Below are positions 1-6,385 of a DNA stretch of 6,838 bases, piece after piece. The notes beneath the pieces were generated by a model. That model saw nothing but the letters and a program-made list of their open reading frames with translations, was not told the DNA's origin and did not search any database. The position numbers were made by a program, and so were the translations under genes. How positions within the stretch are numbered: position 1 is the first letter of the stretch; every line of letters begins with the position of its first letter. The stretch is from Actinomycetes bacterium (GTDB lineage Bacteria; Actinomycetota; Acidimicrobiia; Acidimicrobiales; Palsa-688): contig JAKACE010000098.1 of the NCBI GenBank assembly GCA_021821705.1, positions 1-6,838 on the forward strand. Direction: 5' to 3'.

Positions 1-238
1 CGGATGGTGGAGTGAGGGGGACTTTGGCCGCGTAGTCACTACATAATCCTTGCCCCTCCGCGAGCTGCGCAAGTGTGAGCGATGCCGGTCTCATCGCGGT
101 GCGCGGAGAAAGCGTTCGGGGCAGCCGGGCGGCTATTCGGCTTCCCCGGGGCGTGCGCGACTAGAAGTTGCCGAATTTCGTTGTTCGCTTGCCGGTCGCG
201 AGGGCGCAGAGGCGGCCGACCGGGACCTGCCCGTCAGG
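1..238. other. No recognisable gene; left-edge spacer
   Basis: I see no coding region here that resembles a known protein. The open frames are short, Arg/Gly-rich translations of GC-rich DNA. The one structure noted is a 7-bp inverted repeat, ATTCGGC at 135-141 and GCCGAAT at 170-176, separated by 28 bases. It lies just downstream (minus-strand sense) of the recombinase fragment that ends at 239, so it could belong to the end of that element. This is only a positional guess. Confidence 0.5.
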
Positions 239-391
239 TCAGAGGCCGGAGAGGAAGGCGAGCAGGGGGTCGGCCGGCCGGTAGCGGCCGGGCTTCACGT
301 TGAGGGGCCGGGTGCGGTCGAGCACTCGTTCCTTGATAGACACGTCGCCGTGGAGGTAGAGGCGGGCGGTCGTCGACACGTTCTCATGGTC
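239..391 (-). pseudogene. C-terminal fragment of a tyrosine recombinase
   Basis: About 50 residues match the extreme C-terminus of a tyrosine recombinase. The fragment opens at HENVSTTARLYLHGD, where the family has the LGH...TT..Y block with the last catalytic His and the nucleophilic Tyr. It runs through IKERVLDRT and PGRYRP to a terminal LLAFLSGL and a TGA stop. The PGRYRP...LLAFL tail is one I know from integrases of multi-recombinase (recombinase-in-trio or IS91-associated) clusters. The reading frame stays open upstream to 451, but the residues before His no longer look like a recombinase: the expected Leu-Gly is replaced by Arg-Lys-Asp. The core-binding domain and the Arg and Lys boxes are absent, so this cannot be an active enzyme. 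It is a 5'-truncated remnant. The exact breakpoint near 391 is approximate. Confidence 0.7.
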
Positions 392-444
392 TTTTCTGGG
401 GTCCCGCCTGTGCTCTATGCAGCCTGACGTGCTAATACGTGTCC

Positions 445-458
445 CGCACAACTGTGCG
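445..458. terminator. Short hairpin after the DUF6262 remnant
   Basis: CGCACA (445-450) and TGTGCG (453-458) form a perfect 6-bp stem with a 2-base loop. The hairpin begins 10 bases after the stop codon of the DUF6262-like gene on the minus strand. No T-tract follows, so it may be a GC-type terminator or a recombinase-binding inverted repeat at the end of the old element. Confidence 0.35.
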
Positions 459-468
459 CCACCTGGCT

Positions 469-1000
469 TCAGCGGCGACGGTTGACCCTGCCCATGAGCT
501 CACGGTTGATCTGGCGGGCAGCTCCGAGCTCTTCGGTGGTCCGCGCGAGCGCCTCCTGCACGTCAAAGAGCACGTGCTCGAGCTCGGCCACCCGTGCGTT
601 GGCGGCCGCGCCGGGCGCCTTCTCGACGTCCGCGAGCACCTCTTTGCCGGTGAGCTCGCCGAGCCGGCGCCGCAGAGCTGAGAGCTCCATTTCGAGGCGC
701 CGCTTGTCGGCCTTCGCGTTCTCGACGTCTGCCCGCAGTGAAGCCGCCGTCGTACGGGCGCTCGCTGCGATGGTGCTCGTGTAGCGGTCGGCGACCTGGG
801 GGCCCGGCGGGCGACCTCGGCACGAAGTTCTGGGTGGTCGTAGACGAAGCGCCGGCTCACGCCCGCCCGGCGGGCGAGGGCCGAGACGACCGGTGGTTCC
901 CCGGTGGTGACCATGGCCTCGAGCGTCGCGAGCAGCCGGCCGCCTTCGCCTCGGAGCCGGCCCGGCGCAGGCGCGACAGGTGCTCGGCGGGCTCAGCCAT
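469..1000 (-). pseudogene. DUF6262 / TnpC-like transposition accessory gene, frameshifted twice
   Basis: DUF6262 proteins are small helical accessory proteins encoded directly after Tn554-type tyrosine recombinases in actinobacteria, in the place of TnpC. The reading starts at ATG (998-1000) with MAEPAEHLSRLRRAG. It continues in a second frame with LLATLEAMVTTGEPPVVSAL, ARRAGVSRRFVY and HPELRAEVARRAP, the helix-turn-helix-like core of the family. A third frame then carries QVADRYTSTIAASARTT and a long Glu/Leu/Arg-rich helical, probably coiled-coil, tail ending GRVNRRR-TGA. Restoring one base near 935-950 and one in the G5 run at 798-802 (C5 on the coding strand) gives a continuous protein of about 175 residues, a normal length. 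The start overlaps the stop of the upstream recombinase tail by 8 bp, which indicates former translational coupling. Both lesions need the same correction of one added base, so decay and sequencing indels are both possible. Confidence 0.75.
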
Positions 1001-1394
1001 GGCGGGCCTCGTCCTCGACGCCAGGGAAGAGAACCGGGCGGGCTTGGCGGGCAAGGCCACGGAACTCGACCGGGAAGGTCGTGTCGAGCGCGGCCCGGGC
1101 CCGGCGCAGGGTCGAAATAGCCGCCTCGACCTGAGCCCGTTCTTCTTCGCCGAGACCGACGAGCACCTCGTCGTTCGCAGCGATCAAGTGGCGCAATGCT
1201 GCTACCTCGCCCTCGGCGGCAACGTTGGCCGGTTCGGTGCAGGTGCCGAACGGGACCGCAACTTGGCCAACTTGCTCGCGGAGCGCCTCGGAGAGGGCTA
1301 GGGCAGGCGACCCGGGCCGGGACCTGTGCCCGTTGGCGTCGAGCTGGAGCGGCCCGAGCCTTTCCTGGGCGGCCCGCTTGCGTGTGGCAGTAAC
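993..1394 (-). pseudogene. C-terminal tail of a Tn554 TnpB-like tyrosine recombinase, truncated and internally deleted
   Basis: Read from 1394 down to the TGA at 993, this frame is open and follows the tail of actinobacterial TnpB-type recombinases that precede DUF6262 genes. It begins VTATRKRAAQERLGPLQLD, the stretch that normally follows the catalytic Tyr-Tyr-Arg/Lys. It continues to VAVPFGTCTEPANV, then EVAALRHLIAANDEVL, the helix RAQVEAAISTLRRARAALD, and a closing TFPVEFRGLARQ...VLFPG. From memory of the family, a Cys-rich segment with several CxxC/CxxxC-like cysteines and a helix sits between the EP(A/T)NV motif and this last helical part. It is missing here, so an in-frame internal deletion is likely. 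Immediately upstream is an in-frame TAA (1395-1397), and nothing recombinase-like lies beyond it. The whole catalytic domain is therefore absent and no function is expected. The downstream DUF6262 start overlaps it by 8 bp. Confidence 0.68.
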
Positions 1395-1398
1395 TTAT
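1390..1398. repeat. 9-bp direct repeat, left copy (candidate junction or core site)
   Basis: GTAACTTAT lies exactly where the recombinase tail begins: its GTTAC (minus strand) encodes the first Val codon. An identical copy in the same orientation lies at 6647-6655. The 9-mer is seven-ninths A/T in a GC-rich window, so a second copy at another gene breakpoint is unlikely to be chance. This could be a crossover core duplicated by a tyrosine recombinase. The remaining flanks do not match. Confidence 0.4.
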
Positions 1399-2106
1399 GG
1401 CGCAGTGGGATATTGGAACTATCGGAATGGCTGTTGATAGGGGCGCCCAAGGGTATGGGGATAACTGTGGGAACCGAGGACGACCAAGGTCCTGGACGTG
1501 GTGTTGAACGCCGGTGGGCTGGTGACCTGGGGGCAGGCAGCGTCGCTGTGCATGCATGGTGACCCGTGATCGGCGGCACAGGCCGAGCCGGCACCTGACG
1601 CCAACCCCGGCGGAGCCAAGGATGGCGGAGCCGGGGGCGGCAGCGGCCTTTCGCCATGGACGGCGTCACCCGCAACTCAGATCGCGACTGCTGGCGACCG
1701 CCACTTGCCAACCAGCACCGCACAAGGCCTCGCTCCCGAAGGCCCCGGAAGCTAGGTACTTTTGTCGTTGTGCGTAGGCTGCCGCCGTTCCCCGTCTCGG
1801 GCAACGCCTGCAGCGAGGCTGTCTTCGCTCCCAAGTGCCGTCCCCGGCGTGGTGGGACCACGACCGAGCGGTGCTGGGGCCAGCCGCCTCGCCACCCGCC
1901 TCGCGCTGGCCTCCGCGAGCGTCGAGGCCCTACGCTGCCGAACCGGCCCTAGTGGCACCGGCAACCCCCACTGACGCCGGCGCCGGGTGCCGTCGTCGTC
2001 GGGCAACGAACGGCCTTGTCCTGGTTGACAAAATGCACAGGTCCCCGCCGGCCTTCAGCAATCGACCAAGGCCTTGCCCGTCGCGAGGCTTCTTGGCCTG
2101 ACGGTC
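1399..2106. other. About 700-bp region without a recognisable gene
   Basis: No reading frame on either strand resembles a protein I recognise. The longest ones are low-complexity Arg/Pro/Gly translations. Small structures are visible. CTATC and GATAG form an inverted repeat around 1420-1440. CGTGGT (1848-1853) and ACCACG (1857-1862) form a perfect 6-bp hairpin with a GGG loop. A short plus-strand stretch at 1483-1569 (KVLDVVLNAGGLVTWGQAASL) looks like a protein N-terminus, with a possible start in another frame at 1455. The region lies between the left edge of the inserted block and the 3' end of the recombinase module, so it may hold the element's left terminal binding sites. Confidence 0.45.
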
Positions 2107-2133
2107 GGCACTTCACGTGGGTGCACGTGTGCC
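2107..2133. terminator. Two-part hairpin with twin CACGTG motifs
   Basis: CACGTG (2114-2119) and CACGTG (2124-2129) pair with each other as a 6-bp stem around a GGTG loop. The stem is extended outside a 3-base bulge by GGCA (2107-2110) and TGCC (2130-2133). It lies about 40 bases beyond the stop codon of the 74-residue gene on the minus strand, where a transcription terminator is expected. There is no T-tract. CACGTG is itself palindromic and the two copies are 10 bp apart, one helical turn, so it could equally be a double protein-binding site at the end of the element. Confidence 0.45.
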
Positions 2134-2173
2134 GCAGGTGACAGGGCAACCCTCGGGTGGGCGAGCGAGAGGC

Positions 2174-2398
2174 TCAGTACGGCACGGGCTTGTACCCACC
2201 TGGCGGCCGCGGTGGGGTGATCTCCAGGTGCAGGGCGCTGGGTGTCACGCCTCGAACCCGGAGGCCATTTGTGAGGGCGAGGAGCATCTCGACGGCGGTG
2301 TACTCGTGGCCGGGCTCGTCGGGCACCTCGGCTGCGATCGTGGTCCGCATCTGAGGTGCGGCCGGCTCCCCGGTAGGTGTGGGCAGGTTTTCTGTCAT
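2174..2398 (-). CDS. Small hypothetical protein, 74 residues
   Basis: I do not recognise this protein. The ATG at 2396-2398 follows a strong ribosome binding site, GAGGAGG (2406-2412 on the complement), with 7 bases between them. This decides the start, although the frame is open far upstream through the neighbouring gene. The product begins MTENLPTPTGEPAAP, a flexible Pro/Thr-rich N-terminus. It has one plausible helix in the middle (HEYTAVEMLLALTNGLRVRG) and ends in a Pro-rich tail, TPPRPPGGYKPVPY. There is no signal peptide, membrane segment or cysteine. It is the last minus-strand gene behind the recombinase-HTH-zinc protein trio, separated from it by 140 bases containing a terminator-like hairpin. 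It may therefore be a cargo or accessory gene expressed at its own level. Confidence 0.65.
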   Translation of the reverse strand: MTENLPTPTGEPAAPQMRTTIAAEVPDEPGHEYTAVEMLLALTNGLRVRGVTPSALHLEITPPRPPGGYKPVPY

Positions 2399-2497
2399 GG
2401 TCGTTCCTCCTCGGTGTGTAGCCCGCTCGGCTCCCGGGGACGACGTTGCAGTCCCGTACCCGGTGCCCGGCGCGGCCAGTTTGCTTGTTGCACCAGC

Positions 2498-2516
2498 TCC
2501 CGGTCGGTGACCGGGA
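2498..2516 (-). terminator. Perfect 8-bp hairpin after the zinc-ribbon protein gene
   Basis: TCCCGGTC (2498-2505) and GACCGGGA (2509-2516) pair perfectly around a GGT loop. The hairpin starts 22 bases downstream of the TAG stop (2539-2541) of the 799-residue gene, in its transcription direction. No T-run follows, which is common for terminators of GC-rich actinobacteria. It should end or attenuate the trio transcript before the 74-residue gene, and may stabilise the mRNA 3' end. Confidence 0.5.
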
Positions 2517-2538
2517 CAGTTTCGGGCCCCATGTCGTG

Positions 2539-4938
2539 CTACCTGTCGTCCTGTGGGGCGCGGCGGCTCACTTCGGCGGCGTAGGCCGTCCAGTCCCCGC
2601 TCGAGATGCGCTGCCAGGCTGTGGCCGCGCTTACGTCGATGCCGAGCATGCGGGCGAGGAGCGCAGCAGGGAGCTCCGCGGCCAGCTCGAAAAGGGCGGT
2701 GCCCCGGGCTTGGCGAGGCTGGACACCGAGGGCCTTCAGCCGTTGTTGCAGGTAGCTGGCGCTGATCGGGCGCCCGGGCTGGCCGCCCGGGAACAGCCAA
2801 GGCGATGTGGCCTCGGCGCCTACGGTGGCGTGCCCGCGCTGGTTGGTCATGAGCCCGAGCGCCAGGTCTGCTACTTGGTCGGGCAGGACGATGGGGACTT
2901 TCCCGAGCCGCAGCCGTACCCTCCCCTCGGAGACATCGAGGCGGTCGGTGGTGAGCCGGCTGACCACGGTGGTCTTCTGCGCGTAGAGGAGGACGAGCAA
3001 GCCGGCGAAGCGGTCCCGGGTGCCGATCGTGCCGTCGTGGAGGAGGCGACGGGCAGCCTCCCAGCGGGCCTGGCTGTCGAGCACGGAAGTGGGCCCCTGC
3101 CAACGGGTAGCGGGGAAGACGAGGCCCGTCAGGCGTTGCCTGGCCGCCCAGCGGACGAAGTTGCCCGAGTGGTAGTGGTTCACGCCTTCAGCCCGCGAGA
3201 GCCACCGCTCGAGGTCCCCTTGGCGACAAGTCGCTAGCGTCAGGTCCTCGGCGGAGAGCCAGTCGAGAAGCGAGACAGCGGCGCGCACCTGCTGGCGCAG
3301 CGCCCGGAGCTGGCCGTGGGTGATCGCCTGGCCGTTGCTGCGCCGCCGCAGCCGGCGCAACAGGTGCCAGACGGCGTAGCGGTGCAGGAGCTGGCGCTCG
3401 GCCGGGCCCTCCCGGCTGGCGAGCAGCCCGTCCAGGAGGCGTTCGAGGCGGGCCATGTTCTCGTCCCTTGCCGGCAGCGCCCCGGTCGAGACGAGCACGG
3501 CACGCAGGTGCTCCAGGGCCTGGCCCTGGGGGAGGCAGTCGAGCTCTTGGTGGCTGAGCTGCCGGCGGCCCGCGGCGACGTCGGCCAAGAAGCCAGAAAC
3601 GACGCTTCGGCCGAGCCAGGACAGCGCCGTGGTAGGCGGGCGGGTCGCGGCCAGGGCCTCATGGAGCGGGCGCAACCCGGGGTGGACCGAGCCGTCGGGG
3701 GCCAGGAGCTCCCGAAGGCGCCGGTCGAGCCGGCAGGCCGGGCAGCTCCCGGGACGAGGGCGGCCTCCGCAGGCAGGACAACCCGGCCGGTACGCGGGAG
3801 CGGTGCAGGCCTCGCAGAGCGGCTCCAGGAGAGTGCCCGAGCAGATCTGCCCCACTCGCCGGCAGCTGGCACAGCGCGCCGAGCGCCGCTGGCAGGCGGG
3901 GCACCAGGGACGCCCGGTTAGGCGCGATGTCCCGCACGGCCCGCTCTCGTGGCAGATAGAGCAGATCGCGACGGGCAAGGGCGGGCAGGCGGAACAGAGC
4001 GGCCCTTCGGCCGTGCGGGCGCTGACTGGGCGCCGGCGCCCGCAGTTGACGCAGGCCTCCAGGTTGGCCGGGTCGGCGACGAGGCAGCCCGGGCAGAGCG
4101 GCCTCCCCTGTACGTCCCGGGTAGCGGGCTCGCGAAGTGCCCCGCAGCGGGCACAGGGCTGGGCCCTGGCCTTTGCTACGCAGTTGCGGCAGACCCTTTC
4201 GCCCCCGAGCGGTTTGTGCGGGCGCACCACCCGGTGGCAGCGCGGGCAGGCGGGGCGGGTGACGCCGGTGACGCCTCTTTCGTCGAGCCGCTCGACCAGC
4301 CGCAGGAGCGCGGGGACGGGGGCGAGGTGGCCTGCCCCGGTGAGCAGGGCGGGGTTGTCCTCCAGCGCCCAGGCGAGGCGCTGTTGGTGCGAGGGCCGGG
4401 GCGCCACTTCCCGCACCGTCGCCGCGACCAGCTCGGCGTCGACGTCGGGCTGGAGGGCGGTGACCCGCTCACAGATCAAGCCGACCGGGTCACGGCCGTC
4501 CCCGTCCGGGCAACGCCGGCACCGAGGTCCCCCGGCACGGTCCCGGGTCGCCACGCGCCGCAGTTCGCCACAGGCTGAGCACCGTTCGGGCCTCGGCCCG
4601 CAGACGGCGCAGTACCAGTCCTGGCCCACCCGCTGGTACGTCCGCAGCTCCTTCCCGCATTGGGCACAGTGCGGTGGGGAGACCGAGCGTGCCCCAGCGC
4701 GGCGCAAGGCGACGAGCAAGTCGGCAACCGCGCGAGGCGCCGGGGAGAGCCCGTCGCGGAGCACTCCCGGGCGAGCGCTCAGGAAAGTTGCGAGCTTGCG
4801 GGACTTCGCCCGCCCGCCGGCCACCTCGCTCACGGCCTCGCGGACCTGTTCGGCCCCGAGGTCGTGCTCCAGCTCGCCGACCAGTGACACCACGAAGCCG
4901 ACCGGGTCTGCCGTGGCCGGGCCCACGTCGATGGTCAC
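2539..4938 (-). CDS. Zinc-ribbon array protein fused to a catalytically degenerate tyrosine-recombinase domain
   Basis: 799 residues. The GTG start at 4936-4938 overlaps the HTH gene's TGA by 4 bp (GTGA), so translation is probably coupled; no strong separate ribosome binding site is visible. Residues 11-143 and 150-285 form an internal tandem duplication. Each unit is a helical domain starting DPVG followed by four CxxC pairs. Four more ribbon-like units follow up to residue 402, giving 16 CxxC motifs (for example C91/C94, C110/C113, C231/C234, C296/C299, C387/C390). A helical linker (about 403-540) leads to a core-binding-like region (about 545-600) and a tyrosine-recombinase-like fold (about 620-795). 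There the catalytic positions are replaced: the Arg box reads YAQKTTVVSRL (Thr or Lys for Arg), the HxxR box reads RQARGTALF, the last His is Ile (LGI), and the Tyr position is Trp in AATAWQRIS. It is probably a DNA-binding structural partner of the active recombinase. Similar uncharacterised proteins follow this recombinase/HTH pair in other actinobacteria, from my memory of the family. Confidence 0.88.
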   Translation of the reverse strand: MTIDVGPATADPVGFVVSLVGELEHDLGAEQVREAVSEVAGGRAKSRKLATFLSARPGVLRDGLSPAPRAVADLLVALRRAGARSVSPPHCAQCGKELRTYQRVGQDWYCAVCGPRPERCSACGELRRVATRDRAGGPRCRRCPDGDGRDPVGLICERVTALQPDVDAELVAATVREVAPRPSHQQRLAWALEDNPALLTGAGHLAPVPALLRLVERLDERGVTGVTRPACPRCHRVVRPHKPLGGERVCRNCVAKARAQPCARCGALREPATRDVQGRPLCPGCLVADPANLEACVNCGRRRPVSARTAEGPLCSACPPLPVAICSICHESGPCGTSRLTGRPWCPACQRRSARCASCRRVGQICSGTLLEPLCEACTAPAYRPGCPACGGRPRPGSCPACRLDRRLRELLAPDGSVHPGLRPLHEALAATRPPTTALSWLGRSVVSGFLADVAAGRRQLSHQELDCLPQGQALEHLRAVLVSTGALPARDENMARLERLLDGLLASREGPAERQLLHRYAVWHLLRRLRRRSNGQAITHGQLRALRQQVRAAVSLLDWLSAEDLTLATCRQGDLERWLSRAEGVNHYHSGNFVRWAARQRLTGLVFPATRWQGPTSVLDSQARWEAARRLLHDGTIGTRDRFAGLLVLLYAQKTTVVSRLTTDRLDVSEGRVRLRLGKVPIVLPDQVADLALGLMTNQRGHATVGAEATSPWLFPGGQPGRPISASYLQQRLKALGVQPRQARGTALFELAAELPAALLARMLGIDVSAATAWQRISSGDWTAYAAEVSRRAPQDDR

Positions 4939-5264
4939 GGCTCGACGGCGCTGATGCGGGCCCTTTTCGGCCGGAGCGCGCCGACACCGGTGTCGCCGCC
5001 AGCTGCCTTGGCTTTCTCGGCAGGCTTGGTGGCCTCCACCGGCTCGATCAGCTCCTCCATGGTGCAGCCAAGGATGTCCAGCAGGGCCACGAGGACCTTC
5101 AGGCTGAGCCGTTCGGGCCGCTCGACGACCAAGCGGTACACCTGGCTGGAAGAGAGCCTGATGCCGCGTTCCGAAAGCGGGCCGAGCAGGTCCGTCGTGG
5201 AGAACATCTCGCGCCTCGCCATCACCTGGCGCAGGTGCCAGCGGTAGTCGAGCTTGGCCGTCAT
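4935..5264 (-). CDS. Small XRE-like helix-turn-helix DNA-binding protein
   Basis: 109 residues. The ATG (5262-5264) overlaps the recombinase TGA (5261-5263) as ATGA, and AGAGGAGGGG (5271-5280 on the complement) lies 6 bases upstream. This fixes the start inside a longer open frame that is otherwise a shadow of the recombinase. Residues about 10-75 form a compact helical domain of the Cro/XRE type: TTDLLGPLSERGI, then the likely recognition helix LSSSQVYRLVVERPERLS, then VLVALLDILGCTMEELIEP, the usual closing helices. A Lys/Ala-rich, probably unstructured tail of about 35 residues follows. The likely role is repression of the operon promoter and/or help in building the recombination complex at element ends. 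Its place between an active recombinase and the zinc-ribbon protein, with 4-bp overlaps on both sides, indicates fixed co-expression. Confidence 0.85.
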   Translation of the reverse strand: MTAKLDYRWHLRQVMARREMFSTTDLLGPLSERGIRLSSSQVYRLVVERPERLSLKVLVALLDILGCTMEELIEPVEATKPAEKAKAAGGDTGVGALRPKRARISAVEP

Positions 5265-6385
5265 CGCTGTCCCCTCCTCTTGGGCTCGTCGTCGCCGAAC
5301 AGCGGGCCGAGGGCCTTTCTCAGCTCGGCGTTCATGAAGTCGTCGCTCACGTGGGTGTAGATGGCGAGCGTGGAGTCGCACTCGTGGCCGAGCTGGACCT
5401 GGATGAAGCGGCGCTGTAGGCCGTCTTCGGTCAGGTGGCTGGCATAGGAGTGCCTGGTGGAGTGCGGCACCAAGGCGGCCGGCAAGCCGAGGGCGTCGCG
5501 GTAGGAGACGAAACGGGCGTTTATCTCGGGCGGCTTCACCCGCCCGCCGCGCTCGGTCACCCACATCGCCGGGTTGTCCTCGAAGCCGAAGCGCGGGCGG
5601 ACGTTCTCCACGTAGTCGGCCACCGCCTCGACCGCCCAGCCCATGAGCGAGAGCACGTTGCGCCGCCGTGGGGGCTGGCCCCGCTTCGCCTTGCCGTAGC
5701 GGACGCTCAAGGCGCCGTAGCCGCCGAACTCGGGCGCAGCAGGGTTCCTCCCCCAGTCCGTGAGGTCGAGCTTGGAGGTCTCGGTCCGCCTGAGCCCCCA
5801 GCCGTACATGACCTTGAAGATCGTGGCGTCCCGGTAGGCCGCCAAAGCCCCCTTGCGTTTGGCACGCGCCGCCCGCTCGACCTGGTCGTCGGCGTAGTCC
5901 AAGAAGCGCTGCAGCTCCTCTCGCGTGAACGGCCGCGCCTCGGGGCTCCCCTCGTACCCGTTCAGGTGGGCGACGGTGTCCCACTCGTGGCAGACCGGGA
6001 CGGGGTGGACGCCGGCCCCGAACGCCTCCTCGCACGCCTCCCCCCAGCCGTAGCGGGGGTCGGTCAGGTACTCGCTGAACAGACGGAGGTCGACCTGGTA
6101 GCCACGGACCGTCGAGGCCGAGAGGTGGCGCTCGCTCACGAGGCTCAGGGCCCACTCCTCGACGTGCCCCGGCCCCCAGTTCCAGGGGTACTCGTTGGTG
6201 GCCTCCGCGAACCGGCGGACGAGGCGCTCACGGCCATCCACGGTCTCGGCCCGGAGCCCACGGGCTACCTGCTGCGCCCTGAAGCCGCGGAGCATCGCTT
6301 CGAACATCGCGTCCTCGGGGTGCAGCTGCCGCACCCCGGTGACGAGCTCCAGCTGTGCACAACCTGTGAGGTCCCTTGCTCCCAC
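5261..6385 (-). CDS. Tyrosine recombinase / site-specific integrase, catalytically complete
   Basis: 374 residues from GTG at 6385. This start is preceded by GGGAGG (6390-6395 on the complement, 4 bases away). ATG at 6421 is an in-frame alternative that would add 12 residues but has a weaker site. Residues about 27-115 form the SAM-like core-binding domain (MFEAMLRGFRAQQVARGLRAET, with NEYPWNW and STVRGYQ). The catalytic domain (about 150-360) has all six residues: Arg199 in GWGLRRTE, Lys232 in RYGKAKRG, His308-x-x-Arg311 in PHSTRHSYASHL, His334 in QLGHE, and the Tyr343 nucleophile in AIYTHV. The enzyme should cut and rejoin DNA at specific sites through a 3'-phosphotyrosine, integrating or moving the element. 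It is first of three overlapping genes with the HTH and zinc-ribbon proteins. The family is widespread in actinobacterial genomes, in my recollection, and is not the Tn554 TnpA/B type found broken on both flanks. Confidence 0.92.
   Translation of the reverse strand: MGARDLTGCAQLELVTGVRQLHPEDAMFEAMLRGFRAQQVARGLRAETVDGRERLVRRFAEATNEYPWNWGPGHVEEWALSLVSERHLSASTVRGYQVDLRLFSEYLTDPRYGWGEACEEAFGAGVHPVPVCHEWDTVAHLNGYEGSPEARPFTREELQRFLDYADDQVERAARAKRKGALAAYRDATIFKVMYGWGLRRTETSKLDLTDWGRNPAAPEFGGYGALSVRYGKAKRGQPPRRRNVLSLMGWAVEAVADYVENVRPRFGFEDNPAMWVTERGGRVKPPEINARFVSYRDALGLPAALVPHSTRHSYASHLTEDGLQRRFIQVQLGHECDSTLAIYTHVSDDFMNAELRKALGPLFGDDEPKRRGQR

Noticed and set aside
798..802. Programmed -1 frameshift producing the full DUF6262 protein
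   Set aside because: The site is only a C5 run with no good slippery heptamer or clear downstream structure. A second, unrelated shift would also be needed near 935-950.
469..1557. Single 362-residue minus-strand gene
   Set aside because: Only its last third (about 797 down to 469) is recombinase-accessory sequence. The rest is an out-of-frame shadow across the frameshifted DUF6262 gene and the TnpB-like tail.
2540..3103. Upstream part of the open frame that ends in the 74-residue protein
   Set aside because: It overlaps the zinc-ribbon gene in another frame and looks like a shadow. The internal ATG with GAGGAGG is the credible start.
3455..4954. 499-residue plus-strand open frame
   Set aside because: It is antisense to the 799-residue zinc-ribbon gene. 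Its composition (Arg/Ser/Ala/Gly) is that of a GC-rich shadow frame, and no motif is recognisable.
5265..6155. Long upstream extension of the HTH reading frame
   Set aside because: It is a low-complexity shadow of the recombinase gene in another frame. The HTH start at 5264 has its own strong ribosome binding site and the ATGA overlap.
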